Of a DNA stretch of 64,000 bases, positions 53,093 to 60,726 are shown one piece after another. The notes under the pieces are model-generated. The model did not search any database, was not told the origin of the DNA, and saw only the letters and a list, made by a program, of their open reading frames with translations. The stretch is taken from positions 248,001 to 312,000 of the forward strand of contig NZ_JASISU010000004.1 in NCBI RefSeq assembly GCF_030063285.1, given 5' to 3'. The position numbers and the translations under genes were made by a program. Position 1 is the stretch's first letter. Each line of letters opens with the position of its first letter. The DNA comes from Pseudarthrobacter sp. PS3-L1 (GTDB lineage: Bacteria; Actinomycetota; Actinomycetes; Actinomycetales; Micrococcaceae).

Positions 53093-54805
53093 GTGAACGA
53101 GTCAATCAACGTCCGCGATGCTGGCAGCGGCGCCCAGCGGCCGCTGCTCGAGATCAAGGATCTCGCGATCACCTTCGCCACAAGCAATGGTGACGTCAAC
53201 GCTGTTCGCAACGCGCACCTGACCATCATGCCTGGTGAGACTGTAGCGATTGTGGGCGAATCCGGGTCCGGAAAGTCAACTACTGCCCTTGCTGCGATTG
53301 GTCTTCTGCCCAGCAATGGCCGGGTCTCCGAGGGAACGATTTTCTTCGACGGCGAGGACATCGCGCACGCCAGTGAGAAGAGAATGATAGAGCTGCGTGG
53401 CAACAGCATTGGCATGGTGCCGCAGGACCCCATGTCCAACCTGAACCCGGTCTGGAAGATCGGCTACCAGGTCAAGGAGACGCTGAAGGCCAACGGCCTG
53501 CCCAGCGGTCCTGATGATGTAACAAAGGTCCTGACGGAAGCCGGCCTTCCTGATGCGGCACGACGCGCCAAGCAGTATCCGCACGAGTTTTCGGGCGGTA
53601 TGCGGCAACGTGCGCTGATCGCCATCGGCCTGTCGTGCCAGCCGCGGTTGCTCATTGCTGACGAGCCCACCTCGGCGCTGGACGTAACAGTGCAGCGGCA
53701 GATCCTCGATCACCTCGACTCGATGACAGCTGAGCTGGGCACCGCCGTTCTCCTGATCACCCACGACCTCGGCCTTGCTGCAGAACGTGCTGACAAGGTT
53801 GTGGTCATGTACCGCGGCCAGGTTGTCGAGTCGGGGCCGTCTTTGGAGTTGCTGCAGAACCCGCAGCACCCGTATACCCAGCGCCTGGTCAACTCGGCAC
53901 CCTCCCTGGCCTCGCGCCGAATCCAGGTAGCCAAGGATCAGGGACTGGAGTCCAGCGAGGTGCTGACTCCGGATGTAATAAACACTGATGCGTCCAAAAG
54001 TGCTGACATCCTGCAGATCGAGAACCTCACGAAGGTCTTCAAGCTGCGTTCGGGTCTGGGACGGTCTACGGATTTCACAGCCGTTGACGATGTTTCGTTT
54101 GCCATCAAACGCGGAACCACGACGGCGATCGTGGGTGAATCGGGCTCCGGCAAGTCGACAGTGGCCCAGATGGTCCTCAACCTGCTGAAGCCAACGTCCG
54201 GCAAGATCATCTTTGACGGGGTGGATACCTCGACGCTGAACAGCAAGGAAACCTTTGCGTTCCGTCGCCGGGTGCAGCCCATCTTCCAGGATCCCTACGG
54301 TTCACTGGATCCGATGTACAGCATTTTCCGAACCATCGAGGAGCCCCTCCGGGTTCACAAGATCGGTACTGCCGCCAGCCGGGAAAAGAAGGTCAGGGAG
54401 CTCCTGGACCAGGTTTCCCTGCCCCAGTCGACCATGCAGAGGTACCCGAATGAACTCTCAGGCGGCCAGCGTCAGCGTGTAGCTATTGCACGGGCGCTTG
54501 CCCTCGATCCTGAAGTCATCATCTGTGATGAAGCAGTTTCCGCCCTGGACGTGCTCGTCCAGGCACAGGTGCTGAACCTTCTTGCCGAGCTACAGTCCAG
54601 GCTCGGTCTGACGTATCTCTTCATCACCCACGACCTCGCCGTGGTACGGCAGATTGCTGACCACGTTTGCGTCATGGAACAGGGCAAGCTGGTGGAGACG
54701 GGTTCCACAGATTCTGTGTTCGATTCACCGCAGCAGGACTACACCAAGGCCCTGCTGAACGCTATTCCCGGAGGGAAGCTCATGCTTCCTCCGGAGGTTG
54801 CGTAA
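53093..54805 (+). CDS. fused double ATPase of the peptide ABC transporter (DppD-DppF)
   Basis: 570 residues from the GTG at 53093, chosen because GAGAGGGG lies five bases before it. Two complete NBDs in one chain. NBD1 (about 10-270): GESGSGKSTT, MVPQDPMSNLNPVW, FSGGMRQRALIAIGL, LLIADEPTSALD, plus the RIPxxGCxF-free oligopeptide C-end NPQHPYTQRLVNSAPSL. NBD2 (about 305-565): GESGSGKSTV, FQDPYGSLDPMYS, LSGGQRQRVAIARAL, VIICDEAVSALD, THDLAVVRQIADHVCVMEQGKLVE. Fused forms are common in actinobacteria. Powers the two permeases. Confidence 0.95.
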   Translation: MNESINVRDAGSGAQRPLLEIKDLAITFATSNGDVNAVRNAHLTIMPGETVAIVGESGSGKSTTALAAIGLLPSNGRVSEGTIFFDGEDIAHASEKRMIELRGNSIGMVPQDPMSNLNPVWKIGYQVKETLKANGLPSGPDDVTKVLTEAGLPDAARRAKQYPHEFSGGMRQRALIAIGLSCQPRLLIADEPTSALDVTVQRQILDHLDSMTAELGTAVLLITHDLGLAAERADKVVVMYRGQVVESGPSLELLQNPQHPYTQRLVNSAPSLASRRIQVAKDQGLESSEVLTPDVINTDASKSADILQIENLTKVFKLRSGLGRSTDFTAVDDVSFAIKRGTTTAIVGESGSGKSTVAQMVLNLLKPTSGKIIFDGVDTSTLNSKETFAFRRRVQPIFQDPYGSLDPMYSIFRTIEEPLRVHKIGTAASREKKVRELLDQVSLPQSTMQRYPNELSGGQRQRVAIARALALDPEVIICDEAVSALDVLVQAQVLNLLAELQSRLGLTYLFITHDLAVVRQIADHVCVMEQGKLVETGSTDSVFDSPQQDYTKALLNAIPGGKLMLPPEVA

Positions 54806-54846
54806 CCGGTATCTACTCGGGTGAGGCCGTTGGACCTTACCTGAAC

Positions 54847-54885
54847 AAAGAGCCACCCACACTGACACGTGTGGGTGGCTCTTTT
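54847..54885 (+). terminator. intrinsic terminator at the end of the peptide transporter operon
   Basis: AAAGAGCCACCCACAC and GTGTGGGTGGCTCTTT pair perfectly over 16 bp with a six-base loop and end in TTTT. Confidence 0.92.
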
Positions 54886-54911
54886 GTGCATGCGCCTCGG
54901 TCGATCAAGGC

Positions 54912-55850
54912 TTAGGGCAGCAGCTGGCCGTTGAGGCGAGGTGCTGGCGAGGTTGCACTCGTGATGTCCAGCTCCAGGTCACGGATCCTGGTTTCCAGCA
55001 CACCGGCGAGTGCCTTTTTGCCTGTCGCGTTCATATGGACTGTGTCAGCCAGTTGTCCCGTCAGGTTATAGCGGACAAGCCAGTCCCCGACGCTGATAAA
55101 GGGAATGGCGTTCTTTTCGGCGACAGTCGACAGAAGTGCATCAACTTCGCTGCGGCGACCTCCGCCATGCGCCGCGCCGCGGGCAAGCGTGCCGATCATG
55201 ACCATCTTCGCGTCCGGGTACCGCTGCTTCAGGCTTGCCAGTAGGCGCTGCGCGTTGGCAGTGATCTGGGTATCAGTGGCACCGCGCGCTGCATCATTGC
55301 CACCCCCTTCGACAACAACCAGGGGAGGGGCACCATAGGGCAGTTTCCAGTCCCCGCGCTGCAGTGCATCTGGATAATTTCCCGTCGTGCCGTTGGCTGC
55401 GACAAATCCAGTACCGCCCAGACCACAAAACTGGACGTGATAGCCGACTGCTTCGAGTGCTTGCCGAGGCCAGCTATCTTTGGGCTCAGACTGCGAATCG
55501 CCAATAAGGACGGCAGTAGATGCAATGTCGGGGACCACCACCTCGTCGCGCCCATACAGGGGATTTCGGTAGATCGATCCTGCTGTCAATTTTCGGGGAT
55601 CCACCGGTGCGAGGTTCTTGCTGACGGGCTTGCCTGCCGCGACTGGACCTCCGCCAGCAACCGGACCAGCCGCCGCGGGGGCCTTGGCCGCTGTCGACGC
55701 CGCCGGTGAGGAAGCTGGCGAAGGAACGATGGTGGACGGTGCCGACGCTCCGGCAACGGGTGGTACTGATGGCTGACCGCATCCGCCCAGAAAGACGCCA
55801 GAAGCAACCCCCAGTGCGACGACGCATGTCAGAGGCGAAAGCTTGCGCAT
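54912..55850 (-). CDS. SGNH/GDSL hydrolase family lipoprotein
   Basis: 312 residues from the ATG at 55850, with GGAG seven bases upstream. Signal MRKLSPLTCVVALGVASGVFLGGC with lipobox LGGC, then an Ala/Pro/Ser-rich linker of about 60 residues. SGNH blocks: nucleophile Ser in VLIGDSQSEPKDSWP, Gly in CGLGGTGF, Asn in VVVEGGGNDAARG, and Asp-x-x-His in LADTVHMNATGKKAL. Likely an extracytoplasmic esterase or lipase-like enzyme; substrate unknown. Convergent with the transporter operon terminator. Confidence 0.9.
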   Translation of the reverse strand: MRKLSPLTCVVALGVASGVFLGGCGQPSVPPVAGASAPSTIVPSPASSPAASTAAKAPAAAGPVAGGGPVAAGKPVSKNLAPVDPRKLTAGSIYRNPLYGRDEVVVPDIASTAVLIGDSQSEPKDSWPRQALEAVGYHVQFCGLGGTGFVAANGTTGNYPDALQRGDWKLPYGAPPLVVVEGGGNDAARGATDTQITANAQRLLASLKQRYPDAKMVMIGTLARGAAHGGGRRSEVDALLSTVAEKNAIPFISVGDWLVRYNLTGQLADTVHMNATGKKALAGVLETRIRDLELDITSATSPAPRLNGQLLP

Positions 55851-56165
55851 CGTGATCTCCGGGTTTGCGGGACGTAACAAGGCAATAGTGCGTGATCGCT
55901 TCGAGAAAATCCAGCGTATTTAGCGTGTGTTCATCGAGCGTTTTCGGAGCCTTCTTTCCGGACCTCCCCAAGCTGACCCATTGCGCTAGTGCTGGAGCCT
56001 CGCGGGGGCCCGCCCCGTCGTCGTCGGGCGTTTTTAGGCCAATAAATGACTGAACCGCTAGACTCTTGGAAGGTGCCCTGTGTTAAGGGTCTTATCCGTC
56101 GTGCGTTCCGGTTGGAAATGTCGCGATAGAACAGCTGACTTCACCACTGAATCGAGCCATTACGC
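55851..56165. other. divergent intergenic region upstream of typA
   Basis: 315 bp between the SGNH gene and typA with no gene I can support. A small stem (GCCCG/CGGGC, 12-base loop) followed by TTTTT is at 56008-56035. It may be a weak terminator-like or attenuator structure in the typA direction. Promoter boxes are not convincing by eye. Confidence 0.4.
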
Positions 56166-58094
56166 ATGTCTGAAACCACCACCAACACCGCGCTGAACAC
56201 TGCGTCACGCAGTGATCTGCGAAACGTCGCGATCGTGGCCCACGTTGACCACGGCAAGACCACACTGGTCGACGCCATGCTCAAGCAGACCAACTCCTTT
56301 GCCGAGCACAACCACCTCGAAGACCGGGTCATGGACTCCGGCGACCTCGAGCGGGAAAAAGGCATCACCATTCTCGCGAAGAACACGACTGTGGCCTACA
56401 ACGGCCCGTCGTCCAACGGCGAGACCATCACCATCAACGTGATCGACACCCCCGGCCACGCCGACTTCGGCGGCGAAGTTGAGCGCGGACTGTCAATGGT
56501 TGACGGTGTCGTTTTGCTGGTTGATGCTTCTGAAGGCCCACTGCCCCAGACCCGCTTTGTGCTCCGTAAGGCGCTGGCCGCCCACCTCCCGGTGATCCTC
56601 CTCGTCAACAAGACCGACCGTCCTGATGCGCGCATCGAGGAAGTTGTCCATGAGTCAATGGACCTCCTCCTCGGCCTAGCCTCGGACCTGGCCGACGAAG
56701 TCCCCGACCTCGACCTGGACAAGATCCTCGAAGTTCCCGTTGTGTACGCAGCAGCCCGTGTTGGCCGCGCCTCACTTGAGCAGCCTGCCGACGGCACTGC
56801 CCCGGAGAACGAGGACCTTGAGCCGCTTTTCAAGGCCATCCTCGAGCACATTCCAGCCCCGACGTACAACCCGGATGGCGTCCTGCAGGCACACGTGACC
56901 AACCTGGACGCCTCGCCGTTCCTTGGCCGCCTGGCACTGCTCCGCATCTACAACGGAACACTCCGCAAGGGACAGACTGTTGCCTGGGCACGTGCAAACG
57001 GTGAAATGAAGAACGTCAAAATCACCGAGCTGCTGGCTACCAAGGCACTTGATCGCGTTCCTGCCGAGTCCGCTGGTCCCGGTGAGATCGTCGCCGTCGC
57101 CGGTATCGAGGAAATCACCATTGGTGAGACGCTCACCGACGTCGAGAACCCGCAGCCGCTGCCCCTGATCACCGTGGACGATCCCGCCATCTCCATGACC
57201 ATTGGTATCAACACCTCACCGCTGGCCGGCAAGGTCAAGGGCGCCAAGGTCACCGCACGCCAGGTGAAAGATCGCCTGGACAAGGAACTGATCGGTAACG
57301 TCTCCATCAAGGTTCTTCCCACCGAGCGTCCCGACGCCTGGGAAGTCCAGGGCCGTGGCGAACTGGCCCTGGCCATCCTCGTGGAGCAGATGCGCCGCGA
57401 AGGCTTTGAACTGACAGTTGGCAAGCCGCAGGTCGTCACCCGGAACGTGGATGGCAAAATTCACGAACCGATGGAGCACATGACCATCGATGTGCCGGAA
57501 GAATACCTTGGCTCCGTCACCCAGCTGATGGCGGCCCGCAAGGGACGCATGACGAACATGGCAAACCATGGCACTGGCTGGTGCCGCATGGAATTCGTTG
57601 TTCCCGCACGTGGCCTGATCGGTTTCCGTACCAAGTTCCTCACGGACACCCGCGGAGCCGGTATTGCTGCGTCAATCTCCGAAGGTTACGAGCCGTGGGC
57701 CGGTCCGATCGAGTACCGCACCAACGGCTCGATGATTGCGGACCGTGCCGGCGTTGTGACGCCGTTTGCAATGATCAACCTGCAGGAACGTGGTTCCTTC
57801 TTCGTTCGTCCCACCTCTGAGGTCTACGAGGGCATGATTGTTGGCGAGAACTCACGCGCTGACGACATGGACGTCAACATCACCAAGGAAAAGAAGCTCA
57901 CCAACATGCGTGCGGCGTCGTCAGATACTTTCGAGAACCTGACTCCGCCGAGGGACCTCACGCTCGAGGAATCCCTGGAGTTCGCCCGCGAGGACGAGTG
58001 CGTGGAAGTTACTCCGGAGTCCATCCGTATCCGCAAGCTCATCTTGGACACCAGCGAGCGCGCGAAGTCCAACCGCGCCCGCGCCAAGTCCTAG
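56166..58094 (+). CDS. typA: ribosome-associated translational GTPase TypA/BipA
   Basis: 642 residues. G domain: G1 AHVDHGKTTLVDAML, switch I EREKGITILAKNT, G3 DTPGHADFGGEVERGLSMVDGV, G4 NKTDRPDARIEEV. EF-Tu-like domain II, then EF-G-like domains III and V and the TypA-specific C-terminus (IEYRTNGSMIADRAGVVTPFAMINLQERGSFFV, LTNMRAASSDTFENLTPPR). It binds the ribosome and aids assembly and stress adaptation. A 17-bp hairpin plus T-run lies about 40 bp after the stop. Confidence 0.97.
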   Translation: MSETTTNTALNTASRSDLRNVAIVAHVDHGKTTLVDAMLKQTNSFAEHNHLEDRVMDSGDLEREKGITILAKNTTVAYNGPSSNGETITINVIDTPGHADFGGEVERGLSMVDGVVLLVDASEGPLPQTRFVLRKALAAHLPVILLVNKTDRPDARIEEVVHESMDLLLGLASDLADEVPDLDLDKILEVPVVYAAARVGRASLEQPADGTAPENEDLEPLFKAILEHIPAPTYNPDGVLQAHVTNLDASPFLGRLALLRIYNGTLRKGQTVAWARANGEMKNVKITELLATKALDRVPAESAGPGEIVAVAGIEEITIGETLTDVENPQPLPLITVDDPAISMTIGINTSPLAGKVKGAKVTARQVKDRLDKELIGNVSIKVLPTERPDAWEVQGRGELALAILVEQMRREGFELTVGKPQVVTRNVDGKIHEPMEHMTIDVPEEYLGSVTQLMAARKGRMTNMANHGTGWCRMEFVVPARGLIGFRTKFLTDTRGAGIAASISEGYEPWAGPIEYRTNGSMIADRAGVVTPFAMINLQERGSFFVRPTSEVYEGMIVGENSRADDMDVNITKEKKLTNMRAASSDTFENLTPPRDLTLEESLEFAREDECVEVTPESIRIRKLILDTSERAKSNRARAKS

Positions 58095-58126
58095 CATCAG
58101 CGCCGGCCTAAGCCAGCACAGAACGG

Positions 58127-58510
58127 ATGATTAAGGGGGCTGCCGGTACGGCGGGCGGTATGACCGTCGCCGTACCGGCAGCCCTTTTCTGTGTCGCGGC
58201 AGGAACGATGCTGCACCGCCTGGTCCTTTCCCTAGCTGGACTCAATCTTCCCTTGGGCCTGTTCGGTGCTCTTGTGCTGATCGGGGCCGTCCAAGTACTG
58301 GTAGGAGCCTGGTCACGTTCCATGGCCGCCGTGGCAGTGCTCGGCGGTCTCAGCTACGCCGCTACGGGCTGGCTTGCAATGGCCCCGCCCGGCCAACGCC
58401 TCATCCTCGGGGACTTTCACGGCAACGCCTGGGTATTCGGCATTGCCGTGGTCACGTTGCTTGTGATGGTGTGGGTGCGTCGATTCCGTCGGCCCGGCGC
58501 CAGGACCTAG
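58127..58510 (+). CDS. small membrane protein of unknown function
   Basis: 127 residues with four hydrophobic segments: VAVPAALFCVAAGTMLH, PLGLFGALVLIGAVQVLVGAW, MAAVAVLGGLSYAATGWLAM, WVFGIAVVTLLVMVWVRRF. No named domain recognised. Its first 20 codons coincide with the hairpin terminator of typA. Either the start is further down (ATG at 58208, with AGGAA upstream, 100 residues) or the hairpin is both terminator and coding sequence. The first hydrophobic segment would be lost with the later start, which argues for the longer form. Confidence 0.6.
   Translation: MIKGAAGTAGGMTVAVPAALFCVAAGTMLHRLVLSLAGLNLPLGLFGALVLIGAVQVLVGAWSRSMAAVAVLGGLSYAATGWLAMAPPGQRLILGDFHGNAWVFGIAVVTLLVMVWVRRFRRPGART
58136..58188 (+). 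terminator. intrinsic terminator of typA, overlapping the next reading frame
   Basis: GGGCTGCCGGTACGGCG and CGCCGTACCGGCAGCCC pair perfectly over 17 bp, the interior pairs further (CGGT/ACCG), and TTTT follows. Confidence 0.85.
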
Positions 58511-58603
58511 CAAGACCCAGCAAGAGCTAGCCGGCAAGATAGCCATGCATCCAGGCTTGTGGGCTCTGCCCCAGACGCACCTCGCACTTCCCGCCACCAG
58601 GGG

Positions 58604-58707
58604 TGGACATGCTCAACTTTGCGAGGTCTCGGTGAGCATAGTCGGTTATGCCCCAACTTTCGGATACTCAAAGGGACATGCGCTTCCCTTCAAGTTGAGC
58701 ATGTCCA
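58604..58707. repeat. long-spaced inverted repeat of the GGACATGCTCAA family, upstream cluster
   Basis: TGGACATGCTCAACTT (58604-58619) and AAGTTGAGCATGTCCA (58692-58707) are perfect 16-bp inverted copies 72 bp apart. Between them lie a diverged copy (GGGACATGCG, from 58673) and a GCATA/TATGC palindrome. It sits in a 277-bp non-coding stretch before the DUF559 gene. The same core recurs after that gene. Confidence 0.85.
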
Positions 58708-58787
58708 ATCAAGCCTGCCACCAGTGGACTTCTTGACCCCTGAGCCCTCGAATATCCACATAGCGCACAGTCTGTGAACCATTGCCC

Positions 58788-59621
58788 ATGGCATCGACTC
58801 ACCATGTGATTATGCGAAAGATTATTGAGGTTTTGGAAGGGTTCGACGGCGTTGCTCGGGCCAAGTACCTGGTGGCCGCAGGTGTGCCAGCGTCGCAGGT
58901 TCGGTTGGCTATGTCCCAGGGCCTCCTGATGCGCGTGAGTAGGGGAGTCTATGCGCTCCCCGATGCTTCGCCAGTCCTTACGTCGATTAGGTCACTGCCT
59001 GCTGAGCCCACATGCGTCACTGCCGCGATCATTCAAGGACTATGGGTTCTGCATGAGCCGGTTAAGAAGCATATTGCCGTTACCCACAGCCGAAAGTATC
59101 CCGGCTATATCTGTCACAGGTTGCCGGGTTACCCCTCCGTGGCCGACATCGTGGTGCAGAGTCTGAGGTGTTTGCCTGACCTGGATGGACTGGTCATTGC
59201 AGAGTCGGCTGTGGTCACGAGGGGACTGCAATTGGGCGTTCTTCGGCAACGGCTGGCGGGCAGGAACAACGAACGAGAACGACTCCTAGTGGAGCAAATA
59301 GTCCCGCAGTCGCAATCGATCATTGAATGTGTAGCCCGTTATCACCTCCGGCGTGCCGGGTTCCACGTTGAGTCGCAAGTCAATGTGCCAGGCATGGGCC
59401 ACCTCGATCTCATGGTTGACGGCAGGCTCGGAATCGAAACGGACGGTGCGGGATTTCACATGGACCAAGCAAGCTTTGAGGAGGACAGGCGTCGTTGGAA
59501 CGTCACCACCAGATTGGGCGTTCCTACCTTGGTTGTGAGTTACAGGCTTCTGACAGAAAGGCCGCAAGAGTTTATTGCCATGGTGCGTGATGCCTTGGCA
59601 AGGCTCAATATGGCAGCTTAG
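58788..59621 (+). CDS. AbiEi-like N-terminal domain fused to DUF559 (Vsr-like) nuclease domain
   Basis: 277 residues from the ATG at 58788; a TTG two codons earlier is also possible, and no Shine-Dalgarno is clear. About 1-150 is an AbiEi antitoxin-like winged-helix region (VARAKYLVAAGVPASQVRLAMSQGLLMRVSRGVYALPDA, then RCLPDLDGLVIAESAVV). About 180-270 is DUF559, a PD-(D/E)XK-type fold: VARYHLRRAGFHVESQV, Asp207 in GHLDLMVDG, Glu217-Thr-Asp219 in LGIETDGAGFH, and DRRRWNVTTRLGVPTLVVSYRLL. All nuclease residues are in place. No AbiEii-type toxin is adjacent. AT-richer wording and flanking repeats suggest separate origin. Confidence 0.85.
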   Translation: MASTHHVIMRKIIEVLEGFDGVARAKYLVAAGVPASQVRLAMSQGLLMRVSRGVYALPDASPVLTSIRSLPAEPTCVTAAIIQGLWVLHEPVKKHIAVTHSRKYPGYICHRLPGYPSVADIVVQSLRCLPDLDGLVIAESAVVTRGLQLGVLRQRLAGRNNERERLLVEQIVPQSQSIIECVARYHLRRAGFHVESQVNVPGMGHLDLMVDGRLGIETDGAGFHMDQASFEEDRRRWNVTTRLGVPTLVVSYRLLTERPQEFIAMVRDALARLNMAA

Positions 59622-59708
59622 AAGGTCGTCCTCAGCGCACGAAGGTGCTGCCTCATCGGCAGTGGGAAACGGTATGGAGGCTTTCAGGGTCCCGGACCTG
59701 CCCTCAAA

Positions 59709-59916
59709 TGAGCATGTCCATTTTTCGTGGATCAGACGGGCGGCATTTGCTCCGCATTTGAGCGATGAAACGCGCATGTCCATCTTCCTCATCGGTCCGT
59801 CCAGTGGACATGCTCTGCCGATGCCGCAAGGAATGGACATAGTGGGTTGTGCCCAGTCCTGGGGCCTAGAAAAGGACATGTCCATAGGGTCTGGGGCGAA
59901 AAATTGAGCATGTCCA
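59709..59916. repeat. cluster of GGACATGCTCAA-type short repeats, downstream cluster
   Basis: At least six copies or partial copies in both orientations: TGAGCATGTCCA (59709-59720), GCATGTCCAT (59774-59783), TGGACATGCTC (59805-59815), TGGACAT (59834-59840), GGACATGTCCA (59874-59884, containing a perfect 10-bp palindrome) and TTGAGCATGTCCA (59904-59916). The 354-bp stretch 59622-59975 holds no gene I can support beyond these and the G-rich tract at its end. Confidence 0.85.
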
Positions 59917-59951
59917 ACGCGGTTGGGGTTGGTTGGGCATGCTCGGGCCCC

Positions 59952-59975
59952 GGGGGCGGGGGACGGGGGCGGGGG
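59952..59975 (+). other. four-tract G-quadruplex motif
   Basis: Four runs of five G separated by C, AC and C, directly adjoining the stop of the minus-strand gene at 59976. Such short loops would make a very stable quadruplex in single-stranded DNA; on the minus-strand transcript the sequence would be C-rich. Confidence 0.8.
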
Positions 59976-60239
59976 TCAGGTGCGCGGGCGCCGTCGTTCC
60001 GGCGCGGGAGGGACTTCTTTGGCCGCAACGACAAGGGTTAGTTCGATCCGGACGTCTGCAGTCCTGGTTCGCACAGTGCAGGACGCCTTGTCCGAGGACA
60101 GCAGGATGCCCAGCGCGTCAGTGAGGCCCTGCTCAAGACGGTAGCGGATCACAACGCGGGTTCCAGGGAGGGCGCCCGCGAGGTAATCCGCTGGGGATGT
60201 CCCGATGGGTTTGTCTGGGGCAGGTGTGGGAAGACTCAC
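59976..60239 (-). CDS. small conserved protein, SH3-like domain
   Basis: 87 residues, GTG start. The core TRVVIRYRLEQGLTDALGILLSSDKASCTVRTRTADVRIELTLVVAAKEVPP resembles the SH3-like N-terminal domain found before the GNAT domain in some actinobacterial acetyltransferases (Rv0428c-type); here it stands alone. The start is supported by TAGTGT six bases upstream, the leaderless layout seen at other genes. The C-terminal few residues are basic (ERRRPRT). Function unknown. Confidence 0.7.
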   Translation of the reverse strand: MSLPTPAPDKPIGTSPADYLAGALPGTRVVIRYRLEQGLTDALGILLSSDKASCTVRTRTADVRIELTLVVAAKEVPPAPERRRPRT

Positions 60240-60245
60240 CCCTCA

Positions 60246-60251
60246 ACACTA
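60246..60251 (-). promoter_or_regulatory. -10 box of the small SH3-like gene, leaderless type
   Basis: Minus-strand TAGTGT, then six bases and the GTG at 60239. Confidence 0.45.
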
Positions 60252-60386
60252 GGTCCCGGGTGTGGGTTCGCGGGAACGGGGCACGAGATAATAGGCTCAG
60301 GGTGGAAGAACCTCCCCGCACGCTTCACGCACCGGGAGAAGCAGAGCCGGTGCTGAACCGGAACAGAAGTGAGAGAGGCAAGCAAC

Positions 60387-60713
60387 GTGACGTACGTAAT
60401 TGCGCAGCCGTGTGTGGATGTCAAGGACAAGGCCTGCATCGAGGAGTGCCCTGTTGACTGCATCTACGAGGGGGAACGTTCCCTCTACATCCACCCGGAC
60501 GAATGCGTTGACTGCGGCGCCTGCGAGCCCGTGTGCCCCGTTGAGGCCATCTACTACGAGGACGACACCCCTGACGAGTGGGCTGACTACTACAAGGCCA
60601 ACGTCGAATTCTTCAATGAGATCGGCTCACCCGGGGGAGCGGCAAAGCTCGGCAACACAGGTACGGATCACCCGATGATCGCTGCACTGCCGCCGCAGAA
60701 CCAAGACCACTGA
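60387..60713 (+). CDS. fdxA: seven-iron ferredoxin
   Basis: 108 residues from the GTG at 60387, preceded by GAGAGAGG. Two cluster-binding regions: Cys9, Cys17, Cys21, Cys25 (C-x7-C-x3-CP), the spacing of a [3Fe-4S]-containing ferredoxin, and Cys40, Cys43, Cys46, Cys50 (C-x2-C-x2-C-x3-CP) for a [4Fe-4S] cluster. A C-terminal tail (DDTPDEWADYYKANVEFF...) is typical of FdxA/FdxC in actinobacteria. Small electron carrier. It is directly followed by dapC (13-bp gap), an arrangement also found in mycobacteria. Confidence 0.94.
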   Translation: MTYVIAQPCVDVKDKACIEECPVDCIYEGERSLYIHPDECVDCGACEPVCPVEAIYYEDDTPDEWADYYKANVEFFNEIGSPGGAAKLGNTGTDHPMIAALPPQNQDH

Positions 60714-60726
60714 GCAGGACCCTGTC

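Noticed and set aside
58604..59916. CRISPR array
   Set aside because: The copies are short, in both orientations, unevenly spaced and partly degraded; no regular spacers or cas genes.
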